Assembly: GCF_036324505.1 (NCBI RefSeq)
Contig: NC_086352.1
Location: 29,592,312-29,656,311, forward strand
DNA length: 64,000 bases
DNA from: Eleginops maclovinus
Lineage: Eukaryota; Chordata; Actinopteri; Perciformes; Eleginopidae
Direction: 5' to 3'
This document shows, piece after piece, positions 43,926 through 57,200 of the stretch. Under the pieces are notes generated by a model. It had not been told where the DNA came from and did no database searches. It was given only the letters and a program-made list of their open reading frames with translations. Both the position numbers and the translations under genes were made by a program. The stretch's first letter is position 1, and every line of letters starts with the position of its first letter.

Positions 43926-46900
43926 AGAAGACCAAAATAACCAATATATTGACCAATATAGCTTTAATTATAAGGGTTTTTGATTACTTTTATTTTGCAA
44001 TAATCTTGTAACATTTTGAATATAGTGTCAACTGTCAATAAAACATCATTAGAATGTTTTTATGTATTCATGAATGGATCTATTTGTTGTATTTTCTCTA
44101 AAAGAAAATGCATGAAAAGATGAGCCTATTCAAAGAAGCATAATATTACATTCCTCAGAGAACAAACATCCAAACGAGTTCAAGATGCAATCAACATGTC
44201 CTTTCTAAGCAGGGTGGCTAAGAGCCAGCTGAAGTGGATTCTAAAATCTCATCTGAAACGTGTCTGGATCTAGTCTAATCATGCATTGGGCACTTGGCCT
44301 TGCCAGTTTAGAGTCTTAACATTGGCCTGAATTCTCTTCTCAACCAGCATGCGAATTCCCAGTTGTGCTTCTGTAATGAATGGAATTTATATTTTCGGTT
44401 TGAGAATTATAACCTGGAAAAATGTGTCCAAAACTTGGCCTGTTATATCCATCAAACCCCCAGGGAGGCAGCGCGGCGACAGAATCAGCCCAGCTGAAGC
44501 GGTGACATTTAGTCCTTACAGCAAGCTGAGCTGCGAAACGCCAAACCAATATATACCCCCCCCTGCAACTGTAGCCAAGAGGCTGGCTGACCTTCTCCAC
44601 ACAGTTACAACAAAAAAACACTCAAAATTCAGAGCGGCGAGTATTTATGATTGTGCACTTCAGTGTTTGGTATAAGTCACAATCTTAAAGAGTCACAACT
44701 TGGCAGTGGCTCTCCATGTGTAATAACTACGCAGTAATTTTCTAAATCGGTTGAAGTACATTAAAATACATTTAGAATCGTAATTGGAATCAGGTTTATG
44801 GCCATTTGGTGTATAGGTGCATACATAAACATTAACCTGTCACAAAAGAAACAAATACATGACTATTTTAAAGCTATTTTAAAAAAATCAACCTATACAA
44901 CAATTAACAATTAAAATAATACAATTTAAACATTTTAAATTATTGTTTACAAGAAAACTAAATGTAAAAAAAAGTATATGATGATTACTTGAAAAAATGT
45001 GCAGAATTTGATATGGCAAAACTGAAGGTAGCAATTGATCAAAATATATAGGAGGAATGTCCATTTACAGTTCGGAATATAACACATTAATGGACTTTTA
45101 TGTGAAGGTAGGATATGACCAGACAATAACAACAGTTTCCTGGTTCTTTAATTTGACCCTATGAGAAGCCATTTAGAAGATCCTTTGGGTCCTACCACCT
45201 GTTCAAAAGCCAACCATGTGTCAGTGCTGCCATATATCCTGCCTTGTGCTGAAGGACGAACAACTGCTATTAACAGTCTCAATGCAGCATAAATCTTGCG
45301 CTTGGGTTAAAGGCTGCTACTCTATATACACCCTCCCCTTCGTTTATCTTCCAACCTGCCGTTATTATAATTAACACCCCACAACCTCACTAACAACACC
45401 ATACATAGCCTCTTATCCAATTCATCAATACACAGATCTAAAAGTTTAAATTCCCTGCAGCAGTAGTAACATTCTTTGAACTATAAATCATAATTGCATA
45501 TGCAAACTGACTGACCTTTTCTGCTGAAATTGGCTGTCAAGTGTCATTAAGTAAAGAGGCAGTTCCATAGGGTAGACAGGCTTAATCCACATGAAACTGC
45601 TTTACACCCATCTTACTAAGAATGGTTGAATAAAATGGAAGCATAGTGACACAAAAGAAGACAGTGTAGGAATTGAGTGGATAAGACTAGTAAACCTGCT
45701 GCTGGCCTGCAGTGGAAGCTGTAGCTGAAGAAATAAGCAAGATACTGAATGACTCCTACTGTACTGGTTGTTTACTGTATGGCTTCCATTTGTAGGAAAT
45801 GCAAGTCTGTGGTTACATATTTTAGCACTCAGAGGCCAACAGAAAAAACCCTGTGGTTGTACAGTATGGGTTGGCTCTCAGTGGTTAACCATTGAATACA
45901 TAGAATTGATAGAAAACTAAAAATATACAGGGCATCATTCAGTTGTCAACAATGGAATCCTGTTGGTTCCTGGAAATCTCCAAGATGGGAATTAAGCAAG
46001 ACTTCCTGAATGTGATGCATAGTAGTGTTTATAAAGAGCTTTTACTATATGTCAGCATTTTTTCCTTGGCCCTGTAAGGGATGCCACTTATCCTATAAGC
46101 TTGTGGATTGTAGAATTAAACTCAATATCAAGGACAATCTGATTTTCTACCTTCCACCAAACTCTCTCGTCATTCCCTTCTAGTTTGAATTGTGTGACCT
46201 TCGCTTAGGGTTGAAGCTAATTGGGAAGCCAACAAGTGCGGGAAGGTTTGTTTGAGGTTGTCTGGAAATGGCAAATAACAACTGTACTTAGTTTTAGCTG
46301 CATGTAGATTACTTTTCCATCAGTGCTAATTTGATTTATTTGTGCTACTTTCTGAATTGTGTATCCAAATGCATTGCTAGCCATTTACTAGTTGTAATTT
46401 CATAGTTCCATAACAGCCCTTCTAGGGACGAGTGTTGCAAACTAGCATTCGCTATAAACTACGATACTTGCATCGGATAGTTGTTTTCAGTCTGTCAATG
46501 TATATTGTATCTGTCCCTACCAAATAAACGATAAATAAATAAATATAAAATACTATCTCTACTTTATACACACAGAACACACCAAACACACACACACAGA
46601 AAGATTAGCAATGCTCTCCTACTCAGCCTTATCACACACATCTGCCAATGTCAAATTCAATGTAATCTAAACAGACTCTAACAGACTCTGCATATGAAGG
46701 CAGGACCTGAACACAACCAGACATGATTTGGGGAACTTAAGTTTTCTGGTTTCAGTTTGTAGTCTGTGTCATATTGACAAATGACTTTTGAGTGGGTTTT
46801 TCGTTGCAGGTGAATAATTCATGTAGCGAGCAAAAGATGGCTGAAATGGTATTCTGCATCTTCTGATGGCAATTTGTTTTTTTATTAGCTTGGCTTTGAA

Positions 46901-49900
46901 TTGGCTACTTGGGATCAATCAGACCGCAGATGAAGTTTCTCAAACTCCATTGTGAATTTCAAGTAGCTAATAGGACTGTAAACAATCGGCAGAACATGGA
47001 AGAGGGAGTATTTGCCCAGAAACTATTTGTAGCTACACTAAAAACCACTAAGTATGAGCCGATGGCCCTAGAGGCTACAGTGAATGGTGGTCAGACCAAG
47101 ACCAATGGGCTCCGAGATTGATTATGTTATTGTTAGATTAGCTATTAGTTCTGGTCCTAAATAAAAGGATAACACCAGTTTGTTTCGGCAATATCATATA
47201 ATACAACTCTCTGTGAATGATGAAAGGAAAATGGGGAGTCTAGACCCATTTGGGACATGCTAATGGTTTGCCAGTGTTTGGCTGGACTAATAAATAATGG
47301 TTTGTTGGTTATTAGTAGGGCTGATGGAATTGAAACATGTATCTGTAAACTGCCTGTTTGTTTACCCTTCTGGCACTTTTCTTATTTACGTGTTGATCTT
47401 GTTTCATCATCTTAAATGTATGATGTGTGTTTCTGAAGAGCAGAGCTTGTCGACAGCATAACGATACTTATAGGGATTGCTGTACTACCAAGATATGTTG
47501 ATCTTCTTACTTTTCGAGTTCTGTATTTCCATTAGGAGGCAACTGGCAACAGCACTCTACTTAATAGGTAACAGCAATGAGACAAGGAGGCACAGTAGAT
47601 AAGTTGTTCCAAACCATCAGATATCAGTAAAATAGTGAGGAAGGAAGACGGCGAGCTGTGGGGTGGCACTGCTCTCTATATAGAAACACAACGGCAACGT
47701 CAGTGCAGAGATGTTTTACTGCTATGAAGTGAATGCAGCTTTATTCTCATTAAAGAAAACTACTCCGATGAGCACACGCTGCTCCATTGCGTAATCTAAA
47801 TCTGTCTTTTAATATTGTTTTGACTGAGAAGCCCTAGCATCAGAAACACAACAGCTCCGGTAGGTTCAGACCTCTTTGCTCTGAAAAGACAGTGCTCAGT
47901 CAACAAACATATAGCATTCAAATGATTTTCTAGTTTACTGGACTTGACAGTCTAATGAAGCTTGTTCTGACAGGTCACACTGTCAGCAGTGGCTGGATCA
48001 GCAAGCGGGCTACTGTGCACACTGACAAACTCTCAACTCTCATTAATGCCTGTGTGACAGTGTCACCAAATCTATTTCTGTGGGTTTCTATAGCATCGCC
48101 GGAAGGGCTGACTTGTACCTCCTTAATAAAATAACTACGGGGGCTATGGGGATTCTACAGTGTGGTTACAGGAAATGTTTTCATGAAGCAATGGAGTATA
48201 CTACAACATATTAAAGTTGAAATTCTTCCATTCATATGTGAATCTTTACAGAAGCATAATTACAGCTTAAATTGCTAATCAATCAAATCCACTTTTGTCA
48301 ATAATCAAGACATTAAACCTTATTTCGTCTTTGATATCAATGATTCAATGTACGAACATGCAGTTAAATAAAGAAATACATATAAAAATCTAAATTTGAC
48401 AAGATTCAATGAACGTACAATATCCAACAACATTTATGTTTGATGATTTATATAAATAGTATTTGCAAACAACTTGTGCTCAATGGATCCCCTCTAGACA
48501 GTACATTTAAAGCTTATTTTGTGTATTTCATCAGGAATTATATTTATTTTCTTTAAATGAAGGAATTTGACCAAGAGACTGTTCTATGTAAATGCCTAAC
48601 TGTGTGAATATAGATACAAGATCTGCAAACATCACCATGAACATAATCCTCAGGATCAATAGCAAAATTCAGAGAGGCATCACCAGGCACATATTCTAAC
48701 AGAAAAGGTCAAAGCTATCATCAGCCATCCACACTAAAAGAAGGAGCAGAAAGGGGGGGGGGGGGGGGGAATGTGATGGGGACAATAAGTGTCCCATCTT
48801 TCCTGCAATTTAGGGAGATTTAGAAAATGTAAGATGCACACACAGACTCGTGCATATTGAAAACTTAAGGTGTATTTTACCAAAGCAGTCCACTGCCATC
48901 TATTTGGACTTGCCAAGATCTCAGCAGAATATTGACGGTTGTGTAATTCTGGCTGTGAAGTTGCAGATCCAACAGAGTGTCTGGCTTGTGTAGTACAGAC
49001 TTCTGTAGCCGTAAAACACAGCTTTCATCTTGGAGATCAAAGTGATTTCCATTACTTGAAAATGTGTTGATCAAAGCTCTTTTTGCCTAAAAGAAGGTAT
49101 TGACTGGTTACAGATAGAGGTTTGTAGAATTATTTCAAAGTAATATTGATTTCCCCAAAGGAAAATGTGACTCTGGATGGACCTCCTATAGTAGATCGGG
49201 CTCAAAAGTGCATAATGTTGTAGCCAACAGATCTTACAATTTGAAGGAAAAACTAAGCTATAAGTAACTGCCCACTGAGAATGACAGACTCGGTCATCTG
49301 TCATCCCTAGCACCAGGAAATCATAATTTATGCCCTCAAAGTGTTACAAATCACTGACTAATACATCAGTTTTATGATGCGACAAGGTTTAATCCCAACA
49401 ACGACTTGGTTAGCTTCAGGGAAAGATTTGGGTTGAAAAGATATCTGTTAAGGTTAGAATGATAATCACATGTGTGAGGTTAGGGAATGAGGTTAGCAGA
49501 AAGCAGTTGGACATGGTTTATGTTAAAGGATGATCAATGACTGTGTGGACCCATCCATCCTCTTTTGCTGTGGACATTATTACCAGCCCAAACACCTGGT
49601 ATCATGTTTAAACTTACGAGTCTGTATGGTTGTGTCATCATGGCATAAAACACTAGCAGGAACTACAGCAGAAGGAGCATTGAGTACTTCGCCAGATGTC
49701 TATATATCTGTCTGAGGACACATTTTGTCAAGGTGAATTGTCACAATATGCAACCGTTCAGATCAAAATGCAAATGCATGAATTTGGCGTCATGGCTAGT
49801 GTGATCCTATCGAGATTGTCTCAAATCCATATTGCCACTAAAGGGATTTGTTGCCTGATCTAAACGTAGGTTGTTTTGGGGCACTTGATAAAACAAATGA

Positions 49901-52900
49901 TGTTGTTCCTCTTTGAAGGATAATTTTGTTCTAGCTGCTTGTGGGAAATAAGCTTCTGATTAAATGAGGAAAGAGACAGTGCACATTTGAGCATTTGCTG
50001 GATGTCTGCTAGATGGCAGTGACACAACTGATGAATCTCATGTGTGTTCCTCTCCAGTGGTGTATCCTTCCATATGTAGTACAAGTTTCCTCAAATGTTT
50101 TCAGATTGTATTATTTGTTCAGTAAATTCAAAATCCATCCATTTGAAGGTGGTAGAACAGATATGCATTTTCAACAGTATTTAGTTTCAATGACGTCTTG
50201 TCTAAAAGAGGGGCAATAATGTAAATCACATCCACTGCGACAGATTGATAGATAGTTACTGTATAAGGTTGTAGTGACATCTCTCCATTAATTCAGACTT
50301 AATTTGTTCTTGTATTTCTTGTGCCATGTTATGAAATTGTGCTTGTGTTTCTTTTTCATGTAAGAATGAAGGAAATTGCTATTTTAATTTCATAGCACAA
50401 TTATGCCGTAGTGAAAAAAACATGCATACAGGACAACAGTTCGCATTGGTGATTAAGTGCAATTTGCAACCTAGACAACAGACAACTCCAGATCTTTCTA
50501 GGTGCATCCAAGATAATTATTTAAGATTGGGTATCTGGATGTTGCTCAAGTACACTTTTAGCCTCCTTAATCCTTACAAAACCAATCTCAACATGCCATC
50601 TGAAAATTCCAATTCCAGTCTCTCGAGTGTTTCCAGAGAACAATGGAGTAACCCAGACGTGTGCTACAGGAAGATGTAACTGGATCCATAATTACTTTGG
50701 AGAGAAAGAACACAATTTCATCCATTCCACCATCAAGGCTCTCCTCTCCATTCAGTTCCTTAAGGTCAACTTCGGTCCACCTAATCATGAGCCCTTCATG
50801 GTGGAGCAACATAACTGTTAACAGACAATGTTTCACCATCCAAATTCAAAATATGTTTCAGTGAGTCAATTTGTCAATAAGTCAGTCAACCGGAGAGACT
50901 GTTCAATAGTACATCAAAACACATATATTCATAAACATTAAACCTACATTAAAATATAAGTGAATGAATTTGAAGGCTATAAATGCAGTATTTTTATAAA
51001 TAACATTGCTCAATTTCCATGCGAGTTCAACCATATTGCTGTAACTCAGGGTACAGGATTTACTAATCAACCACTCTATCACTCCATTGGTTATCAGCTG
51101 CAGTCCATTTAACACCTATTAGATTCCTTCTGCCTGTATTGAACAAGATGGTGGCAAGCAGTAAAGCAAAACTCAAGCTTTAAAATATACTTTCAGAGAA
51201 CTATGAGCAACCTAACAAATGCCTTGTGTTTAAGACTGTTTTGTTCCCTAAAGGCTACACTATTCTGATTTAAGATTTGTTTTCCATGGTGCTACGAGAG
51301 TGAATTCCCATAGGTAGGATGTGGATTGTGTTCATAAACCTTTCAACAAGAAGCTCAAAGCAATTTCAAGGTTGAGAAATGAGGAATATGGCAGCAGATA
51401 AAGAATGTAAAACCATTGCTAGTTGTTGAACCAGAGCAGCCCGTGGAAATGTGTTTTTTCTCTTGCACAATCCCAGTGCACTGCCCTTTCTTTACAACAG
51501 GTATTTGTCTATGAAGTCGAGAGAATACTGGCCAATTGATGCCTCAGCAGCTGCTTATAAATTACGTATTTGACATGATGCTGAAGGCTTTTTTTTAATG
51601 CAACTGACTGCTGCCTGAAATATTCAACAGTCAGCAGGGCACAGTGAGCCTGCTGGGCTTTTTCCAGTGCAACATGCTCCTATTCAATCTATATGTCATG
51701 GTCATGAATGAATGAACGACTGGCTTTTCTTTATATAGCATCTTCCCTATGGGTGGGTGATTTTCGAATGACTAAATAAAGAGGTAAAGTAAGAATTAAC
51801 AGCACTGATGAGGTAACTGCGAATAAAGCGTATGGTAAACTCAGTGATGTATTTTTTTAAAGTTTCACTTCCTTTTTTGCAGGCTTAATTACCACACTAA
51901 GACAAAACATGTCCACTTTCAATTATGAACATAATAGGACAATAGAGGCAATGTAACTGTACCTCTTGTAATGACCTATCTTTACCACTATTGGACCAGT
52001 ACCTCTTCTCGCATGCCCCTCAATGGAGACAAATTTGGGCAAGGTTTAGGCGAGTTCAGAGCTACTCTTACGAGTTTGAATAATCTTACTCCAGGGTTGT
52101 CTGACATAAATTAGACAAGTACTGTACGTTTTACAGCTAAAGCACAAAATAGTGAACCTGGGTAATTCAGAGTTTAAAAAATGGTTGATTTTCAGTGAAA
52201 ACACCTCTTTTAGCGATAACAAGCTGCAAATTGTGGAGGCCTCAAGGCTCATGGCCTGACTGACAAGAAAAATACTGTAGGTAAATACCTGACAATGGCC
52301 ACATAATTCCCTCTGCATTTTCCTCCACTTCCTCTATCTGTTTGTCACTGTTTTGCAAGGGAGCCAAATTTGTAAATACATCATTTGAATAGAGCCACCA
52401 ATTGCTCTAGGGCACAAACGACAATGAAACAACTCAACAGTTGTAAACCCAACAGTTTTGTTTCAATATCAATATTGAAGTATTTGGTCAAAGGTATAGT
52501 GATGTTTGATTTGTATCAATATCGTCCAACTCTGGTGTCAGGGCGCACACACACTCAAGGGTCACATTTCAGCATAGTGACACAAAAAAAGGAAAGTGGG
52601 CTAACTCTTTCCTAACTCATTTAATCTTTATGGGCCAGAAATACAACAAGTATCTGACATCTTCCAACACAAGGCACTCATCTATATGATAAATAAAACA
52701 GGTTTCAACATTTTGTGAAAACATGACGTTCACAAAATCTTTGATGGAAGAGACGATTCATGTTCTGCATCCAGAGACTTTATACAAGTCACATCGTTAC
52801 AACGTTATTTAAATGCTTAAATAGTTTAACAAATATATATCACATCATATGAATATGTAATTCAATACGGTATGTAGAAAAATACATTGATGTCTGGATA

Positions 52901-53457
52901 CATCTTTTGATATGTCTGGAGATGGGAAATAACAGCCCTTCTACTAAGCACTTTAAAATATGATCCCACCTATTTCCCAGGACTAGTTGTCTTTTCAAGA
53001 AAACCACAGCGTGTTTGTTTTTGCTTTACTGAATAATAGCGTGTCACGCTTTGCCTTTTGTAGTTGGTTATCTGAGAACACATCATGGCTCAGTTATATT
53101 TTGTATTAAAAGCAGGAGAAACATGTGAGTGGTAGAAACGCATCCAGTCAATGTATCATGATGGAATGTTTGCAGAATTAAATTGTTTATGGATTTCTTA
53201 TTGTGACTTGCCCTACTCTAGTTGTTGTATGATTGGTCCTGCAAACTCACTGACCTGGGAGAATAAATTCCCTGTTTCTGTCCTTTAGGGCCATCATTAT
53301 AACACTACAAAACAAAAGGTTTGTCATGGGGTTTTAAAAACAATGGTTCTCATTTTGTTAATAGATATTGGGTCCATAGTTCTTATTGTTGTTTTTTATT
53401 ATTTCCTCCTTATGTTTTGGCTATTTGTGTTGATGTGGAGTTGCTCATATGGCAAGT
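43926..53457. other. Long gene-less stretch
   Basis: About 9.5 kb of AT-rich sequence with only short frames lacking domains, plus a 17-base poly-G run at 48,753-48,769. It may be intronic to cep89 or intergenic. I see no repeat family I can name and no RNA gene. Confidence 0.5.
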
Positions 53458-53459
53458 TA

Positions 53460-55062
53460 CAGTGGGGCAAAAAAGTATTTAGTCAGCCACCAATTGTGCA
53501 AGTTCTCCCATTTAAAAAGATGAGAGAGGCCTGTAATTTTCATCATAGGTACACTTCAACTATGAGAGACAGAATGGGGGAAACAATCCAGGAAATCACA
53601 TTGTAGGATTTTTAAAGAATTAATTGGTAATTCCTCAGTAAAATAAGTATTTGGTCACCTACAAACAAGCAAGATTTCTGGCTCTCACAGACCTGTAACT
53701 TCTTCTTTAAGAGGCTCCTCTGTCCTCCACTCGTTACCTGTATTAATGGCACCTTTTTGAACTCGTTATCAGTATAAAAGACACCTGTCCACAACCTCAA
53801 ACAGTCATACTCCAAACTCCACTATGGCCAAGACCAAAGAGCAGTCAAAGGAGACCAGAGACAAAATTGTAGACCTGCACCAGGCTGGGAAAACTGAATC
53901 TGCAATAGGTAAGCAGCTTGGTGTGAAGAAATCAACTGTGGGAGCAATTATTAGAAAATGGAAGACATACAAGACCACTGCTAATCTCCCTCCATCTGGG
54001 GCTCCACGCAAGATCTCACCCCGTGGGGTCAAAATGATCACAAGAATGGTGAGCAAAAATCCCAGAACCACACGGGGGGACCTAGTGAATGACCTGCAGA
54101 GAGCTGGGACCAAAGTAACAGAGGCTACCATCAGTAACACACTACGCCGCCAGGGACTTAAATCCTGCACTTCCAGACGTGTCCCCCTGCTTAAGCCAGT
54201 ACATGTCCAGGCCCGTCTGAAGTTTGCTAGAGGGCATTTGGATGATCCAGAAGAGGGTTGGGAGAATGTCATATGGTCAGATGAAACCAAAATAGAACTT
54301 TTTGGTAAAAACTCAACTCGTCGTGTTTGGAGGAGAAAGAATGCAGAGTTGCATCCAAAGAACACCATACCTACTGTGAAGCATGGGGGTGGAAACATCA
54401 TGCTTTGGGGCTGTTTTTCTGCAAAGGGACCAGGACGACTGATCCGTGTAAAGGAAAGAATGAATGGGGCCATGTATCGTGAGATTTTGAGTGAAAATCT
54501 CCTTCCATCAGCAAGGGCACTGAAGATGAAGCGTGGCTGGGTCTTTCAGCATGACAATGATCCCAAACACACCGCCAGGGCAACGAAGGAGTGGCTTCGT
54601 AAGAAGCATTTCAAGGTCCTGGAGTGGCCTAGCCAGTCTCCAGATCTCAACCCCATAGAAAATCTTTGGAGGGAGTTGAAAGTCCGTGTTGCCCAGCGAC
54701 AGCCCCAAAACATCACTGCTTTAGAGGAGATCTGCATGGAGGAATGGGCCAAAATACCAGCAACAGTGTGTGAAAACCTTGTGAAGACTTACAGAAAACG
54801 TTTGACCTCTGTCATTGCAAACAAAGGGTATATAACAAAGTATTGAGATGAACTTTTGTTATTGACCAAATACTTATTTTCCACAATCATTTGAAAATAA
54901 ATTCTTTAAAAATCCTACAATGTGATTTCCTGGATTTATTTTTCTCATTCTGTCTCTCATAGTTGAGGTATACCTATGATAAAAATTACAGGCCTCTCTC
55001 ATCTTTTTAAATGGGAGAACTTGCACAATTGGTGGCTGACTAAATACTTTTTTGCCCCACTG
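53460..55062 (+). mobile_element. Intact Tc1-like transposon
   Basis: The termini CAGTGGGGCAAAAAAGTATT are inverted at both ends and flanked by TA at 53,458-53,459 and 55,063-55,064. The inverted repeats are about 205 bp (53,460-53,665 and 54,858-55,062). An inner direct-repeat-like word (AAATA(C/A)TTATTTT and its partner) gives the IR/DR layout of fish Tc1 elements. It encloses one intact transposase gene. Confidence 0.96.
53824..54846 (+). CDS. Tc1-like DD34E transposase, 340 aa
   Basis: It cuts and pastes the element at TA sites. An N-terminal paired-like DNA-binding domain with two helix-turn-helix units spans about 1-110 ([20 protein letters not shown] and [14 protein letters not shown]), with a basic stretch between them. 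The catalytic core has D153 in WSDETKIE, D244 in HDNDPKH and E279 in NPIENLW, with 34 residues between the last two. The Gly-rich [14 protein letters not shown] segment is present. Length and residue numbers equal those of a complete fish Tc1 transposase, and there is no stop or frameshift, so this copy could be functional. The start is the ATG in CACTATGGCC just inside the left inverted repeat. Confidence 0.97.
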   Translation: MAKTKEQSKETRDKIVDLHQAGKTESAIGKQLGVKKSTVGAIIRKWKTYKTTANLPPSGAPRKISPRGVKMITRMVSKNPRTTRGDLVNDLQRAGTKVTEATISNTLRRQGLKSCTSRRVPLLKPVHVQARLKFARGHLDDPEEGWENVIWSDETKIELFGKNSTRRVWRRKNAELHPKNTIPTVKHGGGNIMLWGCFSAKGPGRLIRVKERMNGAMYREILSENLLPSARALKMKRGWVFQHDNDPKHTARATKEWLRKKHFKVLEWPSQSPDLNPIENLWRELKVRVAQRQPQNITALEEICMEEWAKIPATVCENLVKTYRKRLTSVIANKGYITKY

Positions 55063-55064
55063 TA

Positions 55065-56455
55065 TATTCCCTTTAGATAGCCTTTTCACCATGGTATAAA
55101 GTGTTTACTTAGTCTACTTGTCTTTGTCTGTAAGCTTTATTTGTGTGTTTGTGCATGGCAACTCATTTTGGACCTACATAATGTGATGGCATTATGAGTT
55201 AAACCGGACAACTGTCTTATTGCTCAATAGTAGTATTAAGAAACCAAGGTAGTGGGTGAGACAGAGTTTTAGAGTTGATACTAAAAATGAAAAATCTTTC
55301 TGGTTTCTATCTTTAACCATCTCTCCAAACCACCACTGACCCAACAGTGTACTAACTTGTTGCTACTGCATCAATAAACACACTTTTACCAGGAGATTAC
55401 CACGTTATCAACATAGTATCCCACACCATCATGTGAAATGTCCAATGTTACTGTACACTGCCCTGAATTATTGGTCCCTGAAAAAAATATGTGGTTGAAT
55501 TATTGAATCTACATATTACCCAAAGGGTTTGTTCATTCTACAATGCACATTTGAACACATGGCCATAATGAATCAGGAAGGCAGTGGGTGGAATTCAGTT
55601 TACCTCTCAAAGGCTTAAAACAAGTTCACCATGAATTAAGCTATAGAAAGCAAGATCAAAAAGAGGAAATTGTAATGAAACTTACAACAAAATATGAGCG
55701 GGCAATGAAAATATCTGTTACATACTACACTATACTTGCTTGGTAACTATGGATATATGCTTCATGGACCAATGATCATTAGATCCTATTAATGATGATT
55801 GAGAATTTCTTCCGGAAAGCAGATGGATTTTTCTCATGTAACATAGCACAAAAGAGGATGGCATAGTGATACATGCTGAGGCTGATTCATTTGAAAACAC
55901 ACTCATAACCTTTACCCTAGAAAACATTAATATTGTTACAATGAGGAAGGATTCACTTTTTAACTTAGACATTTCGTTGCTCTATAGTTTTGTATTCAGA
56001 CCAAATAAAAACCTACAAAGGGCTTTATATAGGGGTCAGAGCTCAGGTAATTTAAATTAAGATCTTTAACGGTTTTGTAGATTTTCTATGCAGATTTCCC
56101 GAATTAACCGGAAATGTTCAATGAGCCACTGTTCCCACCACCTCTCTGCGAAGATCAATAGCATTCCTGGCCATACAATGTCACAAAGGCTTCAGGGATG
56201 ACACCCAGATCCAACTCCCAAATCATAAATCATTCATCACCGGCAGGTTCAGAGAATAAAAGCAGACAGATAGGAAGTCAGATTGATGACCTTTCCCTGC
56301 AGGGCAGAGATACAGTAGTCGCAAAAATCTGTGTGTTTCAGTGCAAATTCCAACCTTCTAGTCAAAGTCTCTTCTATTGCTGAACCATATTATCTCATTC
56401 TACCTATAACTCTCATTCTGATTGTGTTTCTACCTATCTTTTTCTCACCTTCCTC
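55065..56455. other. Gene-less stretch upstream of rnf182-like
   Basis: AT-rich. It should contain the last 5' intron of the rnf182-like gene, whose acceptor (CTTCCTCAG) is at 56,449-56,457. No 5' UTR exon or promoter could be placed. Confidence 0.5.
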
Positions 56456-56471
56456 AGAATATGACTTGAAG

Positions 56472-57200
56472 ATGAGCTGTCCTCAGGCTGAGTTAGAGGA
56501 GAAGGAATGTCCTCCACCAGAGGAATTAGAGTGTAAAATCTGTTACCAACGCTACAATGCCCACAACCGCAAGCCTAAGATCCTGGACTGCCTGCACCGG
56601 GTCTGTGCCCGCTGCCTCGGTAAAATCCTGGACATTGCTGATGGGGCGGCCTTCATCTCATGCCCCTTTTGCCGACACCAAACTGAGATCACGGAATACG
56701 AGGTGTCAGCCCTCCCTGACGATGTTATCATCATGTCCCACTTGGCGATGCGGGACAAATCCTGGAGCTCCGACCATAAGGAGGTGGTCCTGACTCCTAC
56801 GAGTTTCTCCTCATCCAGCCCATCCCATGACTCCTCAAACTGCCTGGTCATTACTATAATGGAAGTGCAGAGGGACTTGCAGCACTCCCCAAGTCGAAAT
56901 GGCAGCTCCGACATCTATGCCGAGCAGAGCCTGGACTCCGTATCCATGGGCTCCAATGGACCGGCTGATCAGGACGCCCTGTCCAAGTTGTGTAATCATG
57001 TCCCACGTATCCTGGTCTGGCTGCTGGGTTTCTTATACTTTGGCTCACTGCCTCTAGGAATCTATTTATTGGTGATCCATAGAGTGACCCTGGGCATTGT
57101 ATGTGTTAGCCTGGTGCCATCAAGCCTTACCGTTTGTCTGGTCTATGGGTTCTGCCAGTGTCTCTGCCAGGGCATGTGTGACTGCTCCACCAGGGGCTAA
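56472..57200 (+). CDS. rnf182: RNF182-like RING E3 ubiquitin ligase, 242 aa
   Basis: A membrane-anchored RING ligase that transfers ubiquitin from an E2 to substrates. It has an N-terminal C3HC4 RING (C21, C24, C40, H42, C45, C48, C64, C67), a linker holding the strongly conserved SSNCLVITIMEVQR, and two hydrophobic segments at about 180-202 and 205-229 in a hairpin, followed by a Cys-rich end. Length is close to the mammalian RNF182 of about 247 residues, and the two membrane segments agree with my memory of it. The start is the ATG at 56,472, 14 bases after an AG acceptor; the frame is open further upstream, but that is intron. A fish-specific RNF182 paralogue is possible, so the symbol is family level. 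Confidence 0.8.
   Translation: MSCPQAELEEKECPPPEELECKICYQRYNAHNRKPKILDCLHRVCARCLGKILDIADGAAFISCPFCRHQTEITEYEVSALPDDVIIMSHLAMRDKSWSSDHKEVVLTPTSFSSSSPSHDSSNCLVITIMEVQRDLQHSPSRNGSSDIYAEQSLDSVSMGSNGPADQDALSKLCNHVPRILVWLLGFLYFGSLPLGIYLLVIHRVTLGIVCVSLVPSSLTVCLVYGFCQCLCQGMCDCSTRG

Noticed and set aside
53805..54473. 222-codon minus-strand frame inside the Tc1 element
   Set aside because: It is the antisense shadow of the transposase, with no domain of its own.
56331..56471. Upstream extension of the rnf182-like frame
   Set aside because: A CTTCCTCAG acceptor lies 14 bases before the ATG, and the extension is hydrophobic intron sequence unlike the family's N-terminus.
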